A DNA stretch of 64,000 nucleotides from Panagrolaimus kolymaensis (GCA_028622995.1 JAJQJQ010000053.1:1612001-1676000), one strand, 5' to 3'. Positions 1 through 12,551 are shown, numbered from the stretch's first letter. Program-made: numbers and translations. The notes: generated by a model not told the origin, from the sequence alone.

Positions 1-966
1 CATATTGGGGCAGATGAAGCCTGGCACATTGCTCAGGATGAAAGATGCATACATAAATTAACTAATGTATTTCATAATTCCACAGATCGATTAAAATTGT
101 CGCATATTTCAAGCATAGCAAAATTCGCAAAAGAAACCCTTAATTTTGAGCAAGTTTTTGCTTGGAATGATTTATTCGATAAAATCCCCGTGAATTTATT
201 AAACGAATATGAACTTGGAAAATTTATTATTCCAGTAATTTGGGGTTATGCTTCAGATGTTACAGCCCCAGGATATTTTCCACCTGGAATGATTGAAAGA
301 TATTCTCTAGTTTTTAATGAAATGATTTTTGGTTCCGTTTTCAAGGGTGCAGATGGTGCCTCTCAAATTTTTGTCACCATCGAACGATATCTCAGAAATC
401 TTCAATCTTATTTATCCCTTTATAAACTTAAAGAAGAATTTTTGGGTGGCAAAATTTCTTCCACTATTTTAACTGGATGGTCAAGATTTTGGCATGGAAT
501 TCCACTTTGTGAAATTCTTCCCGAAGGAATTCCCGCCCTTGTTTCGGAAGCCGTTTATATGAGTGATACAAGTTTGAGCGATGAAAGAATTGAAGCTCAA
601 GCATTAAAATTCTTTAAATGTAAAAAGCAAGAGTTAGAGCCCATCACTTTTAATGGTTTATTATATACTCCACGGAAAGAAGCTGTATTTAGTTTTTGCC
701 AATTTCCTGGTTCTGAAGTTTATGCTTTGGTAAGAAATTTATTTTACTTTTAAAAAAGATAAAAATTAACCAAACAAAATTTTTTTTAGATTGAAAAGCT
801 CCATTTTTTGAAATGGAAAATTAGTGTCAGTTCTCCGGAACTTTTGGATTCCCTTAAAATGGAACAAAAAACCTTGAAAATTGAATTTCAAGAAGCATTG
901 AATAAATTCTTTTATGAAGACACGGTTGAAGAATTTATTAAACAAAATATTGATTCTCTTTTTTAA
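1..966 (+). CDS. HEXD: Hexosaminidase D (GH20), 3' part of gene
   Basis: The gene is cut by the left edge of the window. Two exons are visible, 1-729 and 790-966, joined in phase 0 across a 60 bp GTAAGA...TTTAG intron. The reading frame is open from base 1. It begins with HIGADEAW, which carries the Asp-Glu pair of the GH20 catalytic site. Later stretches (VIWGYASDV, SVFKGADGASQ, ILTGWSR, LCEILPEGIPAL) follow the order seen in animal hexosaminidase D, a nucleocytoplasmic enzyme that removes terminal N-acetylhexosamine, preferably GalNAc. About 300 residues are present; the N-terminal half of the barrel lies upstream. AATAAA signals sit at 1117-1126. The family is clear. Which of the nematode HEXD paralogues this is cannot be told. 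Confidence 0.88.
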
Positions 967-1709
967 CAAAAAGCATCAATAATAATAATTTTTCTGTACT
1001 TCCATCCAAATATACGGTTTTACTATAATTTTTTTCAAGCGATGAATAATCTTTCTTGCCTAATTTTCTTTGCCATTGAATATTTTTATTTTTTGTATTT
1101 TTTTTATGAATTTCTGAATAAATAAAGTTTATAACTTTTTTAACTTTTTTTCTTTGTAAAGAAAATCAATGTATGTACGTGAGTGACATGGCAGCCATAG
1201 GCTAAACCACCATTTAAAAAAATTTAGTAAGAAAAATATACCCAAAAGCCAATTACTTGGATAACTAAATTTTGCTAAAACAATCAAAAACTTTTTCAAC
1301 AAGAATTAATTTTACGTTCTCGCTGTACTGGAAAATATTTATTAAGAAAAAATCTAAGATATGTATTTACATATAAACGATTCTAATGGAAAATTGTAAT
1401 TAATATTCGTAGAATACTTTCTGGAAGAAAAAAGCTGATAAATTTGCATTTTCAAACTTTTCTTGGATCCCACAAAGAAGACATGGTCAATGACGCTTCG
1501 ATTACTGTAGCTTTCTTACTTTTTTCAATTTCACCATTTTTATTCTAGCTTTAATGTTTCCATTTTTGAACTTTGATATTTACGCTGGATGATTCAAAAT
1601 TTGCATCAACTTCCATGAAGATTCAACGTTTTTTCTGTCTTCGCTTCATTTTGTTGAAAATTATTTATTCAAAGCTTTTTTCATTCTTCAAATCAAGTGA
1701 ACAACAATA
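967..1709. other. Intergenic region
   Basis: The first part is the 3' end of the hexosaminidase gene, with overlapping AATAAA at 1117-1126. The remainder is A/T-rich and should carry the promoter and 5' leader of the next gene. I see no ORF, RNA gene or repeat in it. Confidence 0.6.
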
Positions 1710-2710
1710 ATGGCGGCTGCAACTTTAGCAACACCAACTCTTCAAGAATTTCCTCGTCGTTATGTTGAACAACTTCAAACTACTGTTGAAACAATGCGTC
1801 GTCGAAGTATTGCTGCTTATGATGGAATCTTTCATTTAGCAAATCGTTCACAATCTTTAATTGAAAAAACTCGTGAAATTGTTGAACCAAGTGCATATGA
1901 TGTTAAAGATTTTGTTACTGCTGCTGTAAACAATACTCAACCATTGGATGAAAAGAATCGTGAATTACGTAATAACTTGCTTGAAATGTATGTTGGTAAG
2001 TGGTTTGTAAAGTTTTCGACTCACATTTCCCTTTTTTTTTTATAGGCATCTCTGTTCTTTGTATTGGTCTAACATGTGGTACAATTTCTGGCGCATCTTT
2101 CCTTGGTTCCATTTATTCATTTTTCATCCATCCATTCATTGAATTTGCAATACTTTTTGCTCTTCCTATTTATGCTCACAATCAATCTCGTTCAAATACT
2201 GGAGTTGATGAAAGCGAACGCCGCGTATGGCTCTTTGGACTTTCATATGTTATTGCTTCAATCATTGGTCATGCTTTGGGAAATCGATTACTTTCAATTG
2301 TACCTGCTGTACTTTTTATATCACCACTTGTTTTGGCACTATTGATTGATTATGAACTTGGTCCACGTGAACTTTTTGCTGATCGTCAACGGTTTATGGT
2401 AGTTGCTGGTGGTGTTGGTTCAATAGCTTCTTACATTCTTGCATATTTCGTTACTGGATTTGCTTTAGGCCCTATCATTGCCATCGTTGCTAATAGTGCT
2501 CTTTTATGGGTTCATTTTCAAGTAAGTTTCGTTTTTCTGTCTAAAAATTCATGGAAAGATTTTTGATTTCAGGTTACTCTAGCTATCGATAAGAAATCTG
2601 TCATCACCGCAACCGATCTTCAATTTGGATACATCATCGCTGCTTTACTTATTCAAGTTATCGTCGCCATTATCTTTGGAAACAACAACTTTGATCAACC
2701 TGAAGCTTAA
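1710..2710 (+). CDS. Multi-pass membrane protein, possibly Bax-inhibitor-1-like
   Basis: There are three exons (1710-1995, 2046-2521, 2573-2710), all GT-AG and phase-consistent, giving 299 residues. The first about 95 residues are hydrophilic and Arg-rich. Six or seven hydrophobic segments follow, beginning at YVGISVLCIGLTCGTISG and ending near the C-terminus (IIAALLIQVIVAIIFG), with a short acidic tail. The spacing of membrane segments, and a Pro-rich segment followed by a charged RELFADRQRF loop and a VVAGGVGS helix, recall the TMBIM/Bax inhibitor-1 family of ER calcium-leak proteins. That match is from memory of the fold and is weak, so another TM family is possible. The poly(A) signal is AATAAA at 2776-2781. 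The coding call is strong; the function is tentative. Confidence 0.8.
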
Positions 2711-3053
2711 CTCATTTGTATTAGAATTATTTTTAATCTTTTATTAGGATCTTAGATATGTTTGTATTACGATAGAATAAAGTTTATTTTTTTTATGATG
2801 TTTGTTTGTTTTTTTGCCCCGAAAAAATTTCCTTCCTTTGCCATTTTTTATGAAAGTTTGGCAAAGATGAAAAATGAAGTCATTTGAACTTTTCTAATAA
2901 CGCTTTTACCTTTGCAGGCATATTTTCTCACCATTATAAAATTTTCGTTGCTCGTGATGTTTGACGAAAATCATTTCATTCATTTTTCAACTTCAAATCG
3001 ACGACGCATCATTTATTCTCTCTGCTGTTTTTGTTGAAGAATTTATCAAGAAA

Positions 3054-4158
3054 ATGGATCGTCCTTCTCAACGCACTTATTGCTATCAACCATTGCCTCG
3101 TTATCCATCTCGTCCGACACCTCAGTATCGAACTCGTCAACCGCCTAATGTTCAATCCAAACGTTCTCAAAATTACAAAGTTGGTGAAAAACTTGGTGAA
3201 GGCGCTTTTTCTGAAGTTTACTGCTGTCAACATATACCATCAAATAAAATTTGTGCTGTCAAAAGAATAAAAGTAAGCTTTCATTATAAAACCTTTTGCA
3301 CCTTAAATATTTCATTTTTTTAGCTTCGAGAATTGGATGAAATGCACCACAAATTATGCCTTAATGAAGTCTCTCTATTGAACAAAATCAAAAGTGAAAA
3401 TGTTGTTCGTTGCTATGAAACTTTCACTGAACATAATGTTTTGTATGTAACTCTTGAATACGTTGATGGCGGAGATTTGTCAATTAAAATTTTGGTATGT
3501 TACACACTTTTATTGCTTCTTTTACATACTAAACTTTATATTTTTAGAATATGCGAGAAAAGAATTTATTGTTTTCTGAAAGAACTATCTGGTTTATCTT
3601 TCATCAAGTTTGCGCTGGTATCAAAGATATGCATGAACAACGAATTCTTCATCGAGGTAAAGTTTTATATTTATTATTTGTCATAACAATAATGTTGATT
3701 TTTCAGATTTAAAACCTGCTAATGTCTTTATCAATTCAAAAGGTGTAGTGAAAATTGGTGATTTGGGCCTTTCTCGTTTATTCAGTCAAACCACTCAAGC
3801 TGCTGTAACTCGTGTTGGTACAGAATATTATCGTGCTCCTGAACGCAATGATGGTGGATATAACTTCAAATCTGATGTTTGGGCTATGGGCTGCTTGTTA
3901 TATGAATTATGCACCTTATTAAATCCTTTCAATGGTGAACGAAAAAATCTTTATGCACTTCATAAAAAGATCAAACTTGGTTATGTGATTCCGTTTCCAA
4001 CTGATGAGTATTCTCTTGAACTTAAATTCTTCGTTGAAAGCTGTTTATCTGTGAAAGCTGAAGATCGACCAACTGCTGAACATGCTCATCTTGCTGCTCG
4101 TCGTATGTACCTCACATTTGAACAACTTTACCACGATTATTCTCATTCTGTTAAATAA
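3054..4158 (+). CDS. nekl-3: NIMA-related kinase, NEK6/NEK7 type
   Basis: Four exons (3054-3272, 3324-3494, 3548-3656, 3707-4158) give a 316-residue Ser/Thr kinase. A basic, Pro/Tyr/Arg-rich N-terminal tail of about 40 residues precedes the kinase domain. Visible landmarks are the Gly-rich loop GEGAFSEV (48-55), the catalytic Lys in CAVKRI (K70), HRDLKPAN (D167, N172), DLG in place of DFG (185-187), an activation loop ending VGTEYYRAPE, and NFKSDVWAMGCLLYEL. The DLG motif, small size and absence of a C-terminal coiled coil fit NEK6/7, which in Caenorhabditis is NEKL-3. That kinase acts in mitosis in vertebrates and in epidermal endocytosis and molting in worms. The start is the ATG that precedes the whole open frame. 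AATAAA lies at 4229-4234. The gene converges on VPS51. Confidence 0.93.
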
Positions 4159-4682
4159 TTTATTGTTTCTTTTTTTTGTTTCTCATTTTTTTGTACATAC
4201 ATTTTCTTTTATCTTTATTTATTCAACCAATAAACTTTTTCCTTTTCACTCCTTATTTAACTATTATTCTTCATCACAATCCAATACAATTAGAAACTAA
4301 CGCGAAGGCAAGGGTTATTTTGTTTGGGATTAGCTTGACATATTTTTGAAAATTACATGAAATTTTTTTACACACCCAAATTATTTTTACCGAAAGCTAT
4401 TAGCAGGACTACGTTGAATGCTTTAATATGGCTTGAATCATTTCCATTTTTTACTTAGAAGCAAAAGAAAAACTTTATTGTAGCGAACTTTGTATCGTTA
4501 TTTCAGAATTATTTGGTTAGATTTTATGTAAGGAAATGAATAAATGCTTCGAACTTTTTTACTGCATTCACTTCAACAACAAAAGTTAGTCATTATAAAC
4601 TTTTATTTTTTCCCATTCTTTAAATCATATTTATAACAAAATTTTTACAAACAACCAAACAAACAAAAAAATAAGCGTTTTG
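4159..4682. other. Convergent intergenic region
   Basis: This is shared 3' flank between the kinase on the plus strand and VPS51 on the minus strand. The kinase AATAAA is at 4229-4234. I see no other feature. Confidence 0.55.
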
Positions 4683-7344
4683 TTAATTTTTATCACTTTT
4701 TTCACAAATTAAATTTGCTACTGATGGCTCCAATAATCGTGGTTCCATACATTGAATAACTGCGGAAGCAATGGCTTCATCGATTAATGAATTTAATACA
4801 TGTTCATCATTAACATGTTGCCATAATTTATGCTTTAAATACATGCAATCCACTTGCATTTGTTGTAAACCATTGCAAGAAAAAGTTTGCAATCGTGAAC
4901 TTTCAATAAATGATTTTAATCCAATTTTAACGATTGCAAGAAGAATGGATTCTTTTTTAAATTCTATTATTGTATTATATTCAACTTTTTCAGTCCACAT
5001 TTTTTCTAATGCACTACTTAGAGATCCTGTATCCAAAGTGCTTGTGGAAGCTGCATGTCGAGGAGTTACATTTCTATCAGATGTTCGTTCTTTTCGAGGT
5101 GATTCAGAAATCTAAAAAAAATTGATTATAACTATCTCAATTTCAAAAAATCTCTGGGACTAAAGAAAGGCTTACAAAAATGGTTGCTTGTTCTGCGACA
5201 TCTTTAACAAATTTAACAATATTTTTAATTTCTTCACGTACAATTTTGGGTGCTGCAGCTTTCAACCAATCAATAGTCTCGATGCTTTGTAAACATAAAT
5301 CACTCATTTCAGCACCTTTTAAATCCGCATATGATTTTAGTAATAATTTTGCAACTTCTTCCAATCTCTCGCTCACGGTTATATTTAAGGTCAACTCCAT
5401 TAATCTTTCTGTTAACCTGGAAATTTTAAGAAAAATATATAACTTAAAAAATTCAGCTTCAAGAGATTACCTAAATTGCTCTTGACATAAATCAATCAAA
5501 TAAGAAATATGTTTTTTTTGAGTTAAATTAAAAAATTCTGCAAGAATAAGAAAAACAAATGGCGCAGACTCAGAGAATTCAGAAGCTTCATTATTAATTA
5601 TTTCTCGAGCAAATGCAAGTAAATCCATGATTGAACCAACTACAATTTCTTCATGAACGCTACGAGAAAATGATTGAAAAAAGTATGCTAAAATTTTTTT
5701 AATGGAGAATGAAAACCATAAAACGTTGAATGGAGTTGGCTTACCAACGTCGATGGAAGAAAAGGTGATATCACTGGCAGTAAAAAGCAATAAATTCGCT
5801 AAAGTTGTTTTAACTGAAACTAAAAAAGTTTGTTCTATTTTATGAATGAGTTGAGAAATTTCCATTGGTGAAAGCGTGATAGTGGTATTTCGACTTTCTT
5901 CAATGACCTAAAAAAATATTTTTGAGATATTTATTTTTCAAAAATCGGAGAAACTTTAGTCTAAATTGTTTAAAACTAACTTACTTCAGCAAAAGTAATT
6001 TTAACAAGGGAAGTAATATTTTTTCGACCTATTGCAACTTGATGGGCTGCGGCTTTAACTACGATATCATTATTCATTAATGAATAATCTTTCCCTGAAA
6101 CACAAAAACCTCTGATTTAAGACTAAAAAAAGGTGAAACTAACAATCAATAAGTCGATCACAAGCAGCTAATTTCCTAAAAACTCTATCCAAAGCTCGAA
6201 CATATAAGGTACATTCGCGTCCATCATTTTCAGATGTAAAACGATTATTTACAATTATTTCAAATTCATTCATAAATTCATCAATCATTTTAATAAAATT
6301 TTGATTATTATTTTCTTTGTTGACGCTGTGGCTAAATAATTGCGGATATAAGTTTGCTGAAATTGAAAGAGTTGTTAAAAAATTGCAGCAACCACTTTCA
6401 GCAAATTCAAGGATATCAGCGAATTCATTTTTTCTTAAAATTGTTATTTCTGCCTCAATTTGTTCCTTCCAAGTTTCCATCATTTTTGTTTCTAATTCCG
6501 CTTCAGGAATTCCAAGTTCTTTAAGCATTTGAACTGCATCAACAATATCATCGGATGAAATGATTCGAGAAGTTAATCGTTCTCGAAGCCTTTCTTCCAC
6601 TTCGGTTATTAGTTCCGTGCAATCATGACATATTCCTGCCATGGATGGAACATCTTTATAAAGATCAAGTTTGGGCTTTACAGCTGAATAAGCGCTCACT
6701 GCTCTTTTAAAATCTTTTTGATCAATGAAATTCTGAAGAAAAAGAAAGAAAGAGATAAATAAAATTTTAAAGGACAAAATGCACACGATGAAGATAATTT
6801 AAAGAATTATTACCTTTAACCTTTGTGGAAGTTTAACAATATATTGTAATCCTTTAACCGTTTTACTTGCATCAGTTAATTTTCGAACATTTTCTCGATG
6901 CTTAGAAAATACATTACAAAGTGAACCACTTAAATCAGAAATTTTATCCATTTTATTTGATAAACTATTCATTTCCTATAAATAAAAAAACCCAAGGCAT
7001 AAATGTTTATAAAAGTTTAGATATAAAAAAAACTAACATCACCCATTTTTTGAAATTCTGTTTGCATACTTCGAACTGTATTAGTTGCAGTTAAAAATTT
7101 GCTATAATTTTCATAAACTAACTGTTGCATTTCAGAATCCAATCGACGAACCTATAAAACTATAAAATTAGAAGAGAAATAAATATATATATATTTATTA
7201 TTATCTTACATTTTGAACCATATCTTCTTCAATTGCAACCAACTCATCAAGACCTTTTTTCTGTAATAAATTTTGGACATATGCCTCCGCTTCAAATTCA
7301 GATGAATTTAAATTTAATTGCGATTTTTCGGGAGAGAGTTCCAT
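4683..7344 (-). CDS. vps-51: VPS51, subunit of GARP and EARP tethering complexes
   Basis: Eight exons read on the minus strand: 7344-7210, 7151-7038, 6975-6814, 6732-6144, 6094-5985, 5907-5471, 5416-5176 and 5111-4683. All phases match and give 738 residues (human about 780). The N-terminus ([19 protein letters not shown], then [15 protein letters not shown]) is the Vps51/EXO84/COG1 helical region that pairs with the other GARP subunits. The C-terminus holds [16 protein letters not shown] and [15 protein letters not shown], which resemble the conserved VPS51 ending. The protein tethers endosome-derived vesicles at the trans-Golgi and at recycling endosomes. It diverges from the dioxygenase gene across about 740 bp. 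Confidence 0.92.
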
Positions 7345-8087
7345 AATAAATTTGTTTAATTAGTTAAAAATCAGTCAATAAATAAATAAATACAGTTTTT
7401 TATAAAAATGCTAAAAATGAATGCAAGGATAAAGTTTTTTAAGAAGCTGACGATGCTTTTTTGGTGAAGTCGTCGTCGATATTAATTTGCCACGTTTTGC
7501 TATGTTAGACATTAAGCCAATAAGACATAAAGTTTAAAAATATATTTATATCTAAATTTTTAAACTCTGAAGTTTCTCTCTCTCTTTCTTTTTTAAAATA
7601 TTTTTTCTTCCGACCTTTGTACCTATTTTATTTTTTTTACGTGCAAATGCAGCTAAATTTTTGCACATTTTTTTTATAACTACCATTGAAACAACAAAAT
7701 TTGTGTATCATGCTGCTCTCTCTGTCTTTTTCTCTCTTGTCCGTTTTTTTTATAAATGAAAGATGATGATAGTGAATGGTCAATGACCGACCCTTTTTGG
7801 TTGTCTCCTTTTTTTTTCTTCTTTGCTTGCTCGCTGAATGGCTGAAACTGACTTGACTGTTTTATTCAAACGTAATTTTTTTTATTGCTTATCCCACATT
7901 TTTTTCTCACATTTTCCCATTTTTTATATTTCTCATCTTTTGTACTTTGTCCTTTCTGTTTCTTCTCTCATTCATTTAATTAGACCCTCGTAAAGTTTTA
8001 TGCTTGCTTTTTTTGACTGATTTTCTCAGTTTCATTCATTTTTTCTTATTCTTTCACATCTTTTAAGAAGCTTTCATCAAAACAAAA
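7345..8087. other. Divergent promoter region between VPS51 and dioxygenase gene
   Basis: This region lies between two start codons pointing away from each other. It is marked by many T runs and by CTCTCTCT tracts near 7575 and 7715-7735, the kind of pyrimidine blocks common in nematode promoters. No ORF or RNA gene is seen. The function is inferred from position. Confidence 0.5.
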
Positions 8088-9736
8088 ATGAATATTCATG
8101 GACGATCGACGACGAAGATGATATTTCAAAAATATTATTTACCATTTACAAAATCTTTATCCCCTTCAATTCGATTAATTTCCACCATTAATAATGATTC
8201 AAAAAATCGTTGGTTTAATATCTTATTTAATGATGGTACATCAGGAATTTATCCATATGTTTGGTTGCGAGATACCTCGTTGGATTCAGCAACCTATAGT
8301 ATAACAGATTCAATGAAAGCAAGAAATTTAATGATGCGAGATTTTGATGTTGAAGTTATTCCAAAATCATTTAATTTTGATAAACAAAAAAATGAATTAA
8401 AAATTTTATGGCCCGACAATGTTGAATCAAGGTTTGGGATTTTTTTAAACTTTTTTTAGTCTAAATTTTGAGTCATCTACTACCAAAAAAAACCCTCGAA
8501 ATTTAGATATCCATCTTCATGGCTTAAATCTCGAAACCTTTCATCTTCCAATGTTCGACAAGAACGAAGAAAAGTTTATTTACCCGCGGCAAAATTATGG
8601 AATAAAGAAGAAATAGAAAAACGATTAAAAAAATTTGATCACAATGAAGTTATGACTAATGATAAAGTTTTGCATGATTTTCTTTATGCTGTTTGTTGTG
8701 ATGGAATAGCTGTAATTAAACATGGTCCATTAAAGGATAAAGAAACTGTAAATAAAATTGGTGATCGAATTGGTTTAATTCAACAAACACATTTTGGGTG
8801 AGTTATATAAGACCAAAATTTATTTGGTGTTATGATCACCATAAGTTATTAGTAACCGTAATAACCCAAAAATGACTGAATTTTTAATTTTTTAGTAAAA
8901 TTTTTGAAGTTACAACAAAAGTTGAAGCATCAAATATGGCATATGCTCATGGAGGCGAATTACCATATCACACCGATTTTCCATCTCTTTCTCAACCACC
9001 CGAACTTCAAATGCTTTATATGTATCAATCAGCAGCCGATGGAGGATTGAGTATGTTTGTGGATGGATTTAATATTGCTAAAATTATGCGTGAAAAATAT
9101 CCAAATTCTTTTAAATTGCTCACTCAAACCCCAATGGAATTTATTGAAGAAGGTTATGATATTCATGAAAGAAATGGTGGAAAGGATTTTAAATTTACTT
9201 TTGATATGTCTGCTAAACATCGAACTATAAAGTTAGTCATTTTTTTGATTGGGCAAAAAAAGTTTGATATTTCCGCAAAAATAAATAAATTTTCAACCAA
9301 AAACAAAAAAACATTTTGGTATACTAAATTTTCCCACGAATTTTACGACCTTTAAAAGTTTATTTTTACAACTTTTTATAAAAATATTTTTAGACTCGAT
9401 GAAAATGAAAATGTTATTAAAATTCAATTTGGTAATGCAATGCGTTCATGGTTTTATGACAGTGAACCAGAAAAGATTCAAGAAATATATCGAGCTTTAA
9501 AACTTTTTACCAATCTTTGTTATTCCCCTGAAAATCAATTAATTTTCCCTCTTGAGAATGGTGATACCGTTTTATGGGCCAATACTCGACTCTTACATGC
9601 TCGAAGTGGATATACTTCAACCAAAGAAAATAATCGTTCAATATTTGGTTGTTATTTTATGTGGGATATTTTAAAATCTCGTATACGTGTAATTCGAGAT
9701 AAACTTAATCTTCCTGAAAATCAAAATACATTGTAA
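8088..9736 (+). CDS. Gamma-butyrobetaine / trimethyllysine dioxygenase-like enzyme
   Basis: Four exons (8088-8431, 8507-8797, 8896-9231, 9394-9736) give 437 residues. The family uses Fe(II), 2-oxoglutarate and O2 to hydroxylate gamma-butyrobetaine or trimethyllysine in carnitine synthesis. The iron ligands are visible: HTD (H237, D239) in [13 protein letters not shown], and the distal His H392 in RLLHARSGY. Strings such as [12 protein letters not shown] and the C-terminal [15 protein letters not shown] match BBOX1/TMLHE. The N-terminus is Ser/Arg/Lys-rich and low in acid for about 40 residues, consistent with mitochondrial import. The N-terminal small domain keeps VWLRD but lacks the Cys cluster that binds zinc in the human enzymes. 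BBOX and TMLHE cannot be separated by eye. AATAAA is at 9797-9802. Confidence 0.9.
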
Positions 9737-9898
9737 AATTTATATATTCGTTTTAATTTTGATCAAACTTTTTTTGTTGTATGCAAATTTTTTTAAAATA
9801 AAAATTTATTCATTTTTGAAAATGAAAAAAAAATTGGAGAAACAAGAAACACACAGTTTTTTAGTAGTTTTTTTTTTTGTTGTTGTTGTGTGAAAGTA

Positions 9899-12197
9899 AT
9901 GGCAGTTGTAGCAGCAGCGCCTGTTAAAGTTCCTGCTGGAGAAATTGATCATCATCATCTTGATAAATGCTGTCATTGTCATCAAAATAATACTTGGAGA
10001 ATTGTATTAAGAAATTGTTCTCATGTTGTTTGCATCTTTTGTGGAATTGAATATATTCGAGTGAGTTATTTTTTGACTTTTGTTAATTTTATCATGTTTT
10101 TACTTTTTTAATTTTGGGTAAAACAAACGTCGTTAATCGTTAAACAAAGCTTCCAAAAAAATTTGCACGAACTCAAACAAAATTTTTTCACCACAAAAAT
10201 GTAAAAATCACTATTTTTCAAAGATAAGTAATCCAGCTCTCGGTATTTGTTATAAAACTTATTGAAAGGAATATTATTGATAGAGTAATAATCGTATAAT
10301 TACTTTGGGTAAAACACAAACATAAACTTTTCTTTTTCGAAATGCTTCTCTTTTTTGGAGCATAAAAATCGAAAAATATGGTTGCTGCAGCTAAAATTGC
10401 AAGCATTCTGCAAAAAAAAGAAGAAAGTTGCAAACAAAAACTTTTTTTTTGGGATTCATTTCATCTTTCTTTTTTGACGTCGAAATTCATCAACGATTTC
10501 GAAACTTGATTTTTTTGCTGCCATTATTTTTTTATTCTTCGTGAATTTGTTACTATTTTTTCCGTTACATCCAAAACATACGAATACTGATAAATTGTAA
10601 ACAATCGAGGGAATATTTATGCGTGTTTTGTTTTTGCTTTTTTCGTGTGTTGAATTTTATTAATTTATCGTTACCATTCTTTTTCATGTTGATAATTTTT
10701 ACTTTTTTTAGCATTGGATTCAAAACGAAAACAAAGCACGATTAAAATGCCCCAAGAAATCATGCCGAATTCGAATACATGAAAATGATATCAAAGCTCT
10801 GTTGGATCCTGAAAATTTTGCATTAGATGTTTTTATGCCTCTCTCTCAACGTGAATGGCTTCAACATAAACATGATAGAGATGTTATTGGTTATGCTCTT
10901 GGTTCACCTAAACTTGGTAAACAATGTCCACTTTGTAAAGTATGTTTTTGACTATTTTATGGCTGATTCTTATTCTACTTTTGTTATCTTTCAGAATTTC
11001 TATGCTAAGATGAATGGCTGTAATTTTGTGCGATGTTCTAATCTTCGATGCAATCAATGGTTTTGTTTTTGTTGTGGTGATCCTGTAAATTCATGGCAAC
11101 ATTTTTCACGTATGCTTTTGACGTTCTTCGTATTCTTACAATAACCTTTGATTTCAGAAGGTCGATGTAATGTTAGCTATGATGATGTATTCAAGCTTTC
11201 ATATTTCCTGCGATTCTTCTTGTTTTCAGATGCTTGTACAAACTTTATGTTGCTTCCATTTATTTGGATTTCCATTTGGGTATGTTTGAACTTGTCTATT
11301 GTTATGCTGAAAAGTTCAATCTATCAATATTTTATGACTTCTTGTGGCTATTCATGATTGTTTACTCATTTCTTTACTTTCAGATATTCTTGCCATTGTT
11401 TGTGCTGGTTGGTTTTCCATATTTTTCTTTCAAGTATATTCTCACAACCAAGCATCGCATTATCAAGGTTTGCTTTTACTGCTTTATCACTCATTACAAC
11501 CTCTGTTTTTCAGTCAATCATAGCTGCTCCAGCTCTTGTTACCGTCGCGATTGTATTATTTATTGGAACATTATTAACTGCGATTCCGTTACATATTGGT
11601 TATGTCGCACTTTCGGTGATGAAATGTTTTCCACCAGCATCTCATATGTTTAAAGTTTTGGATTATGCTGCAAAGTTTGCTGGAATGTTTGGTTTTGGTA
11701 ATTGGAAGCAAATATTATCTGATTCACGTGACGCAAGAATGGAATTAGAAGTTGAAGAAAAACAAAAAGAGGCAGAAAAAAGTGAAAGAATTCCTACGAG
11801 TAAGTTTGAAACATTGTCTTGGAAGATTACTTCATTCATATTGCTTTTATGTCTTTAACTTTTGTTCCTTCCCACGGTTGTATGATTCTAAATCACATAC
11901 TTTTTAGTTGAAAGAAACACTCAACAAGAATTAGAACATGAAGCAGCTGAATTAGCTCATGAAGCTCGTAAAGATCGTGCCCTTGGTGTTGCTCAATGTG
12001 CTGGTGGAGCTGTTGATGTTGGAAGAATTATCAAGAAAGGAGCTCATAATGTTGAAGTAATCAAAAAAGGTGAAATTCAAAACATCAAACTTATTGGAAT
12101 CAACGATGTCAAAGTCAATGATGCTCAAGCTGTTATTGGAAATGCCAAAGTTGGAGGTAAAGCTGGAAAAGCTGTAAAAATTGCTGGTGTTTTGTAA
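9899..12197 (+). CDS. RNF19-like transmembrane RING-Rcat E3 ubiquitin ligase without IBR
   Basis: Seven exons (9899-10060, 10712-10939, 10995-11109, 11158-11279, 11384-11467, 11514-11799, 11908-12197) give 428 residues. RING1 is complete: C24 or C25, C27, C40, H42, C45, C48, C67, C72. A helical stretch of about 50 residues follows with no Cys at all. Next comes an Rcat-type module CPLC...GCNFVRC...CNQWFCFCC (C126, C129, C139 as likely catalytic Cys, C144, C149, C154, C157). Two membrane segments follow (about 190-222 and 238-270), then a charged coiled-coil-like region and a repetitive basic tail. This is the RNF19 layout minus the IBR domain. The first intron (651 bp) is long for this window. 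The gene starts 163 bp after the dioxygenase stop, so co-transcription is possible. AATAAA is at 12228-12233. Confidence 0.82.
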
Positions 12198-12524
12198 AAA
12201 TTTTTGTTGTAATTTTGTAATTATTGTAATAAAATGTGATATTAGTTTTTTGGCTTGTTTTCATCGAGTATCTTTAAAACTGAAAGTTTTTGAAGAGGAC
12301 TTTGGGTTTATCCTTGTTATTTTTCTTGTTAACACAAATTCTGCCTAGAACAGTAAAAACTTGCTTACAAAACATACAAAAGCATTGAGTATCTTTTTTT
12401 AATCTCAAATTTTGTAAAAAAAAATTTATGCAATTTTTTGTTTTGTTGTTCATAATTTTGCCACGCTTTCTTCTTAATCTTTCTTGTTTTTTTTTCATTA
12501 CTCAATTCTTTCATCAATTTTCAG

Positions 12525-12551
12525 TCAAACTTGCTTGCTGCTGCTGTAACA
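12525..12551 (+). promoter_or_regulatory. Candidate trans-splice acceptor and 5' leader of SURF4
   Basis: AATTTTCAG ends at 12524 and is followed by only 27 bases before the SURF4 ATG. A strong acceptor with no visible upstream exon is what a nematode spliced-leader site looks like. It could also be an ordinary acceptor with an upstream non-coding exon. Confidence 0.4.

Noticed and set aside
10218..10433. Minus-strand frame inside the long first intron of the RNF19-like gene, hydrophobic start
   Set aside because: The amino-acid mix is what A/T-rich intron sequence gives by chance, and there are no splice or poly(A) signals on that strand. A plus-strand ATG at 10378 with 43 codons is equally unsupported.
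11186..11229. Possible 43-bp intron (GTATTC...TTTCAG) in exon 4 of the RNF19-like gene
   Set aside because: Removing it puts the following membrane segment out of frame with the next exon, whereas reading through keeps phase and gives a good helix.
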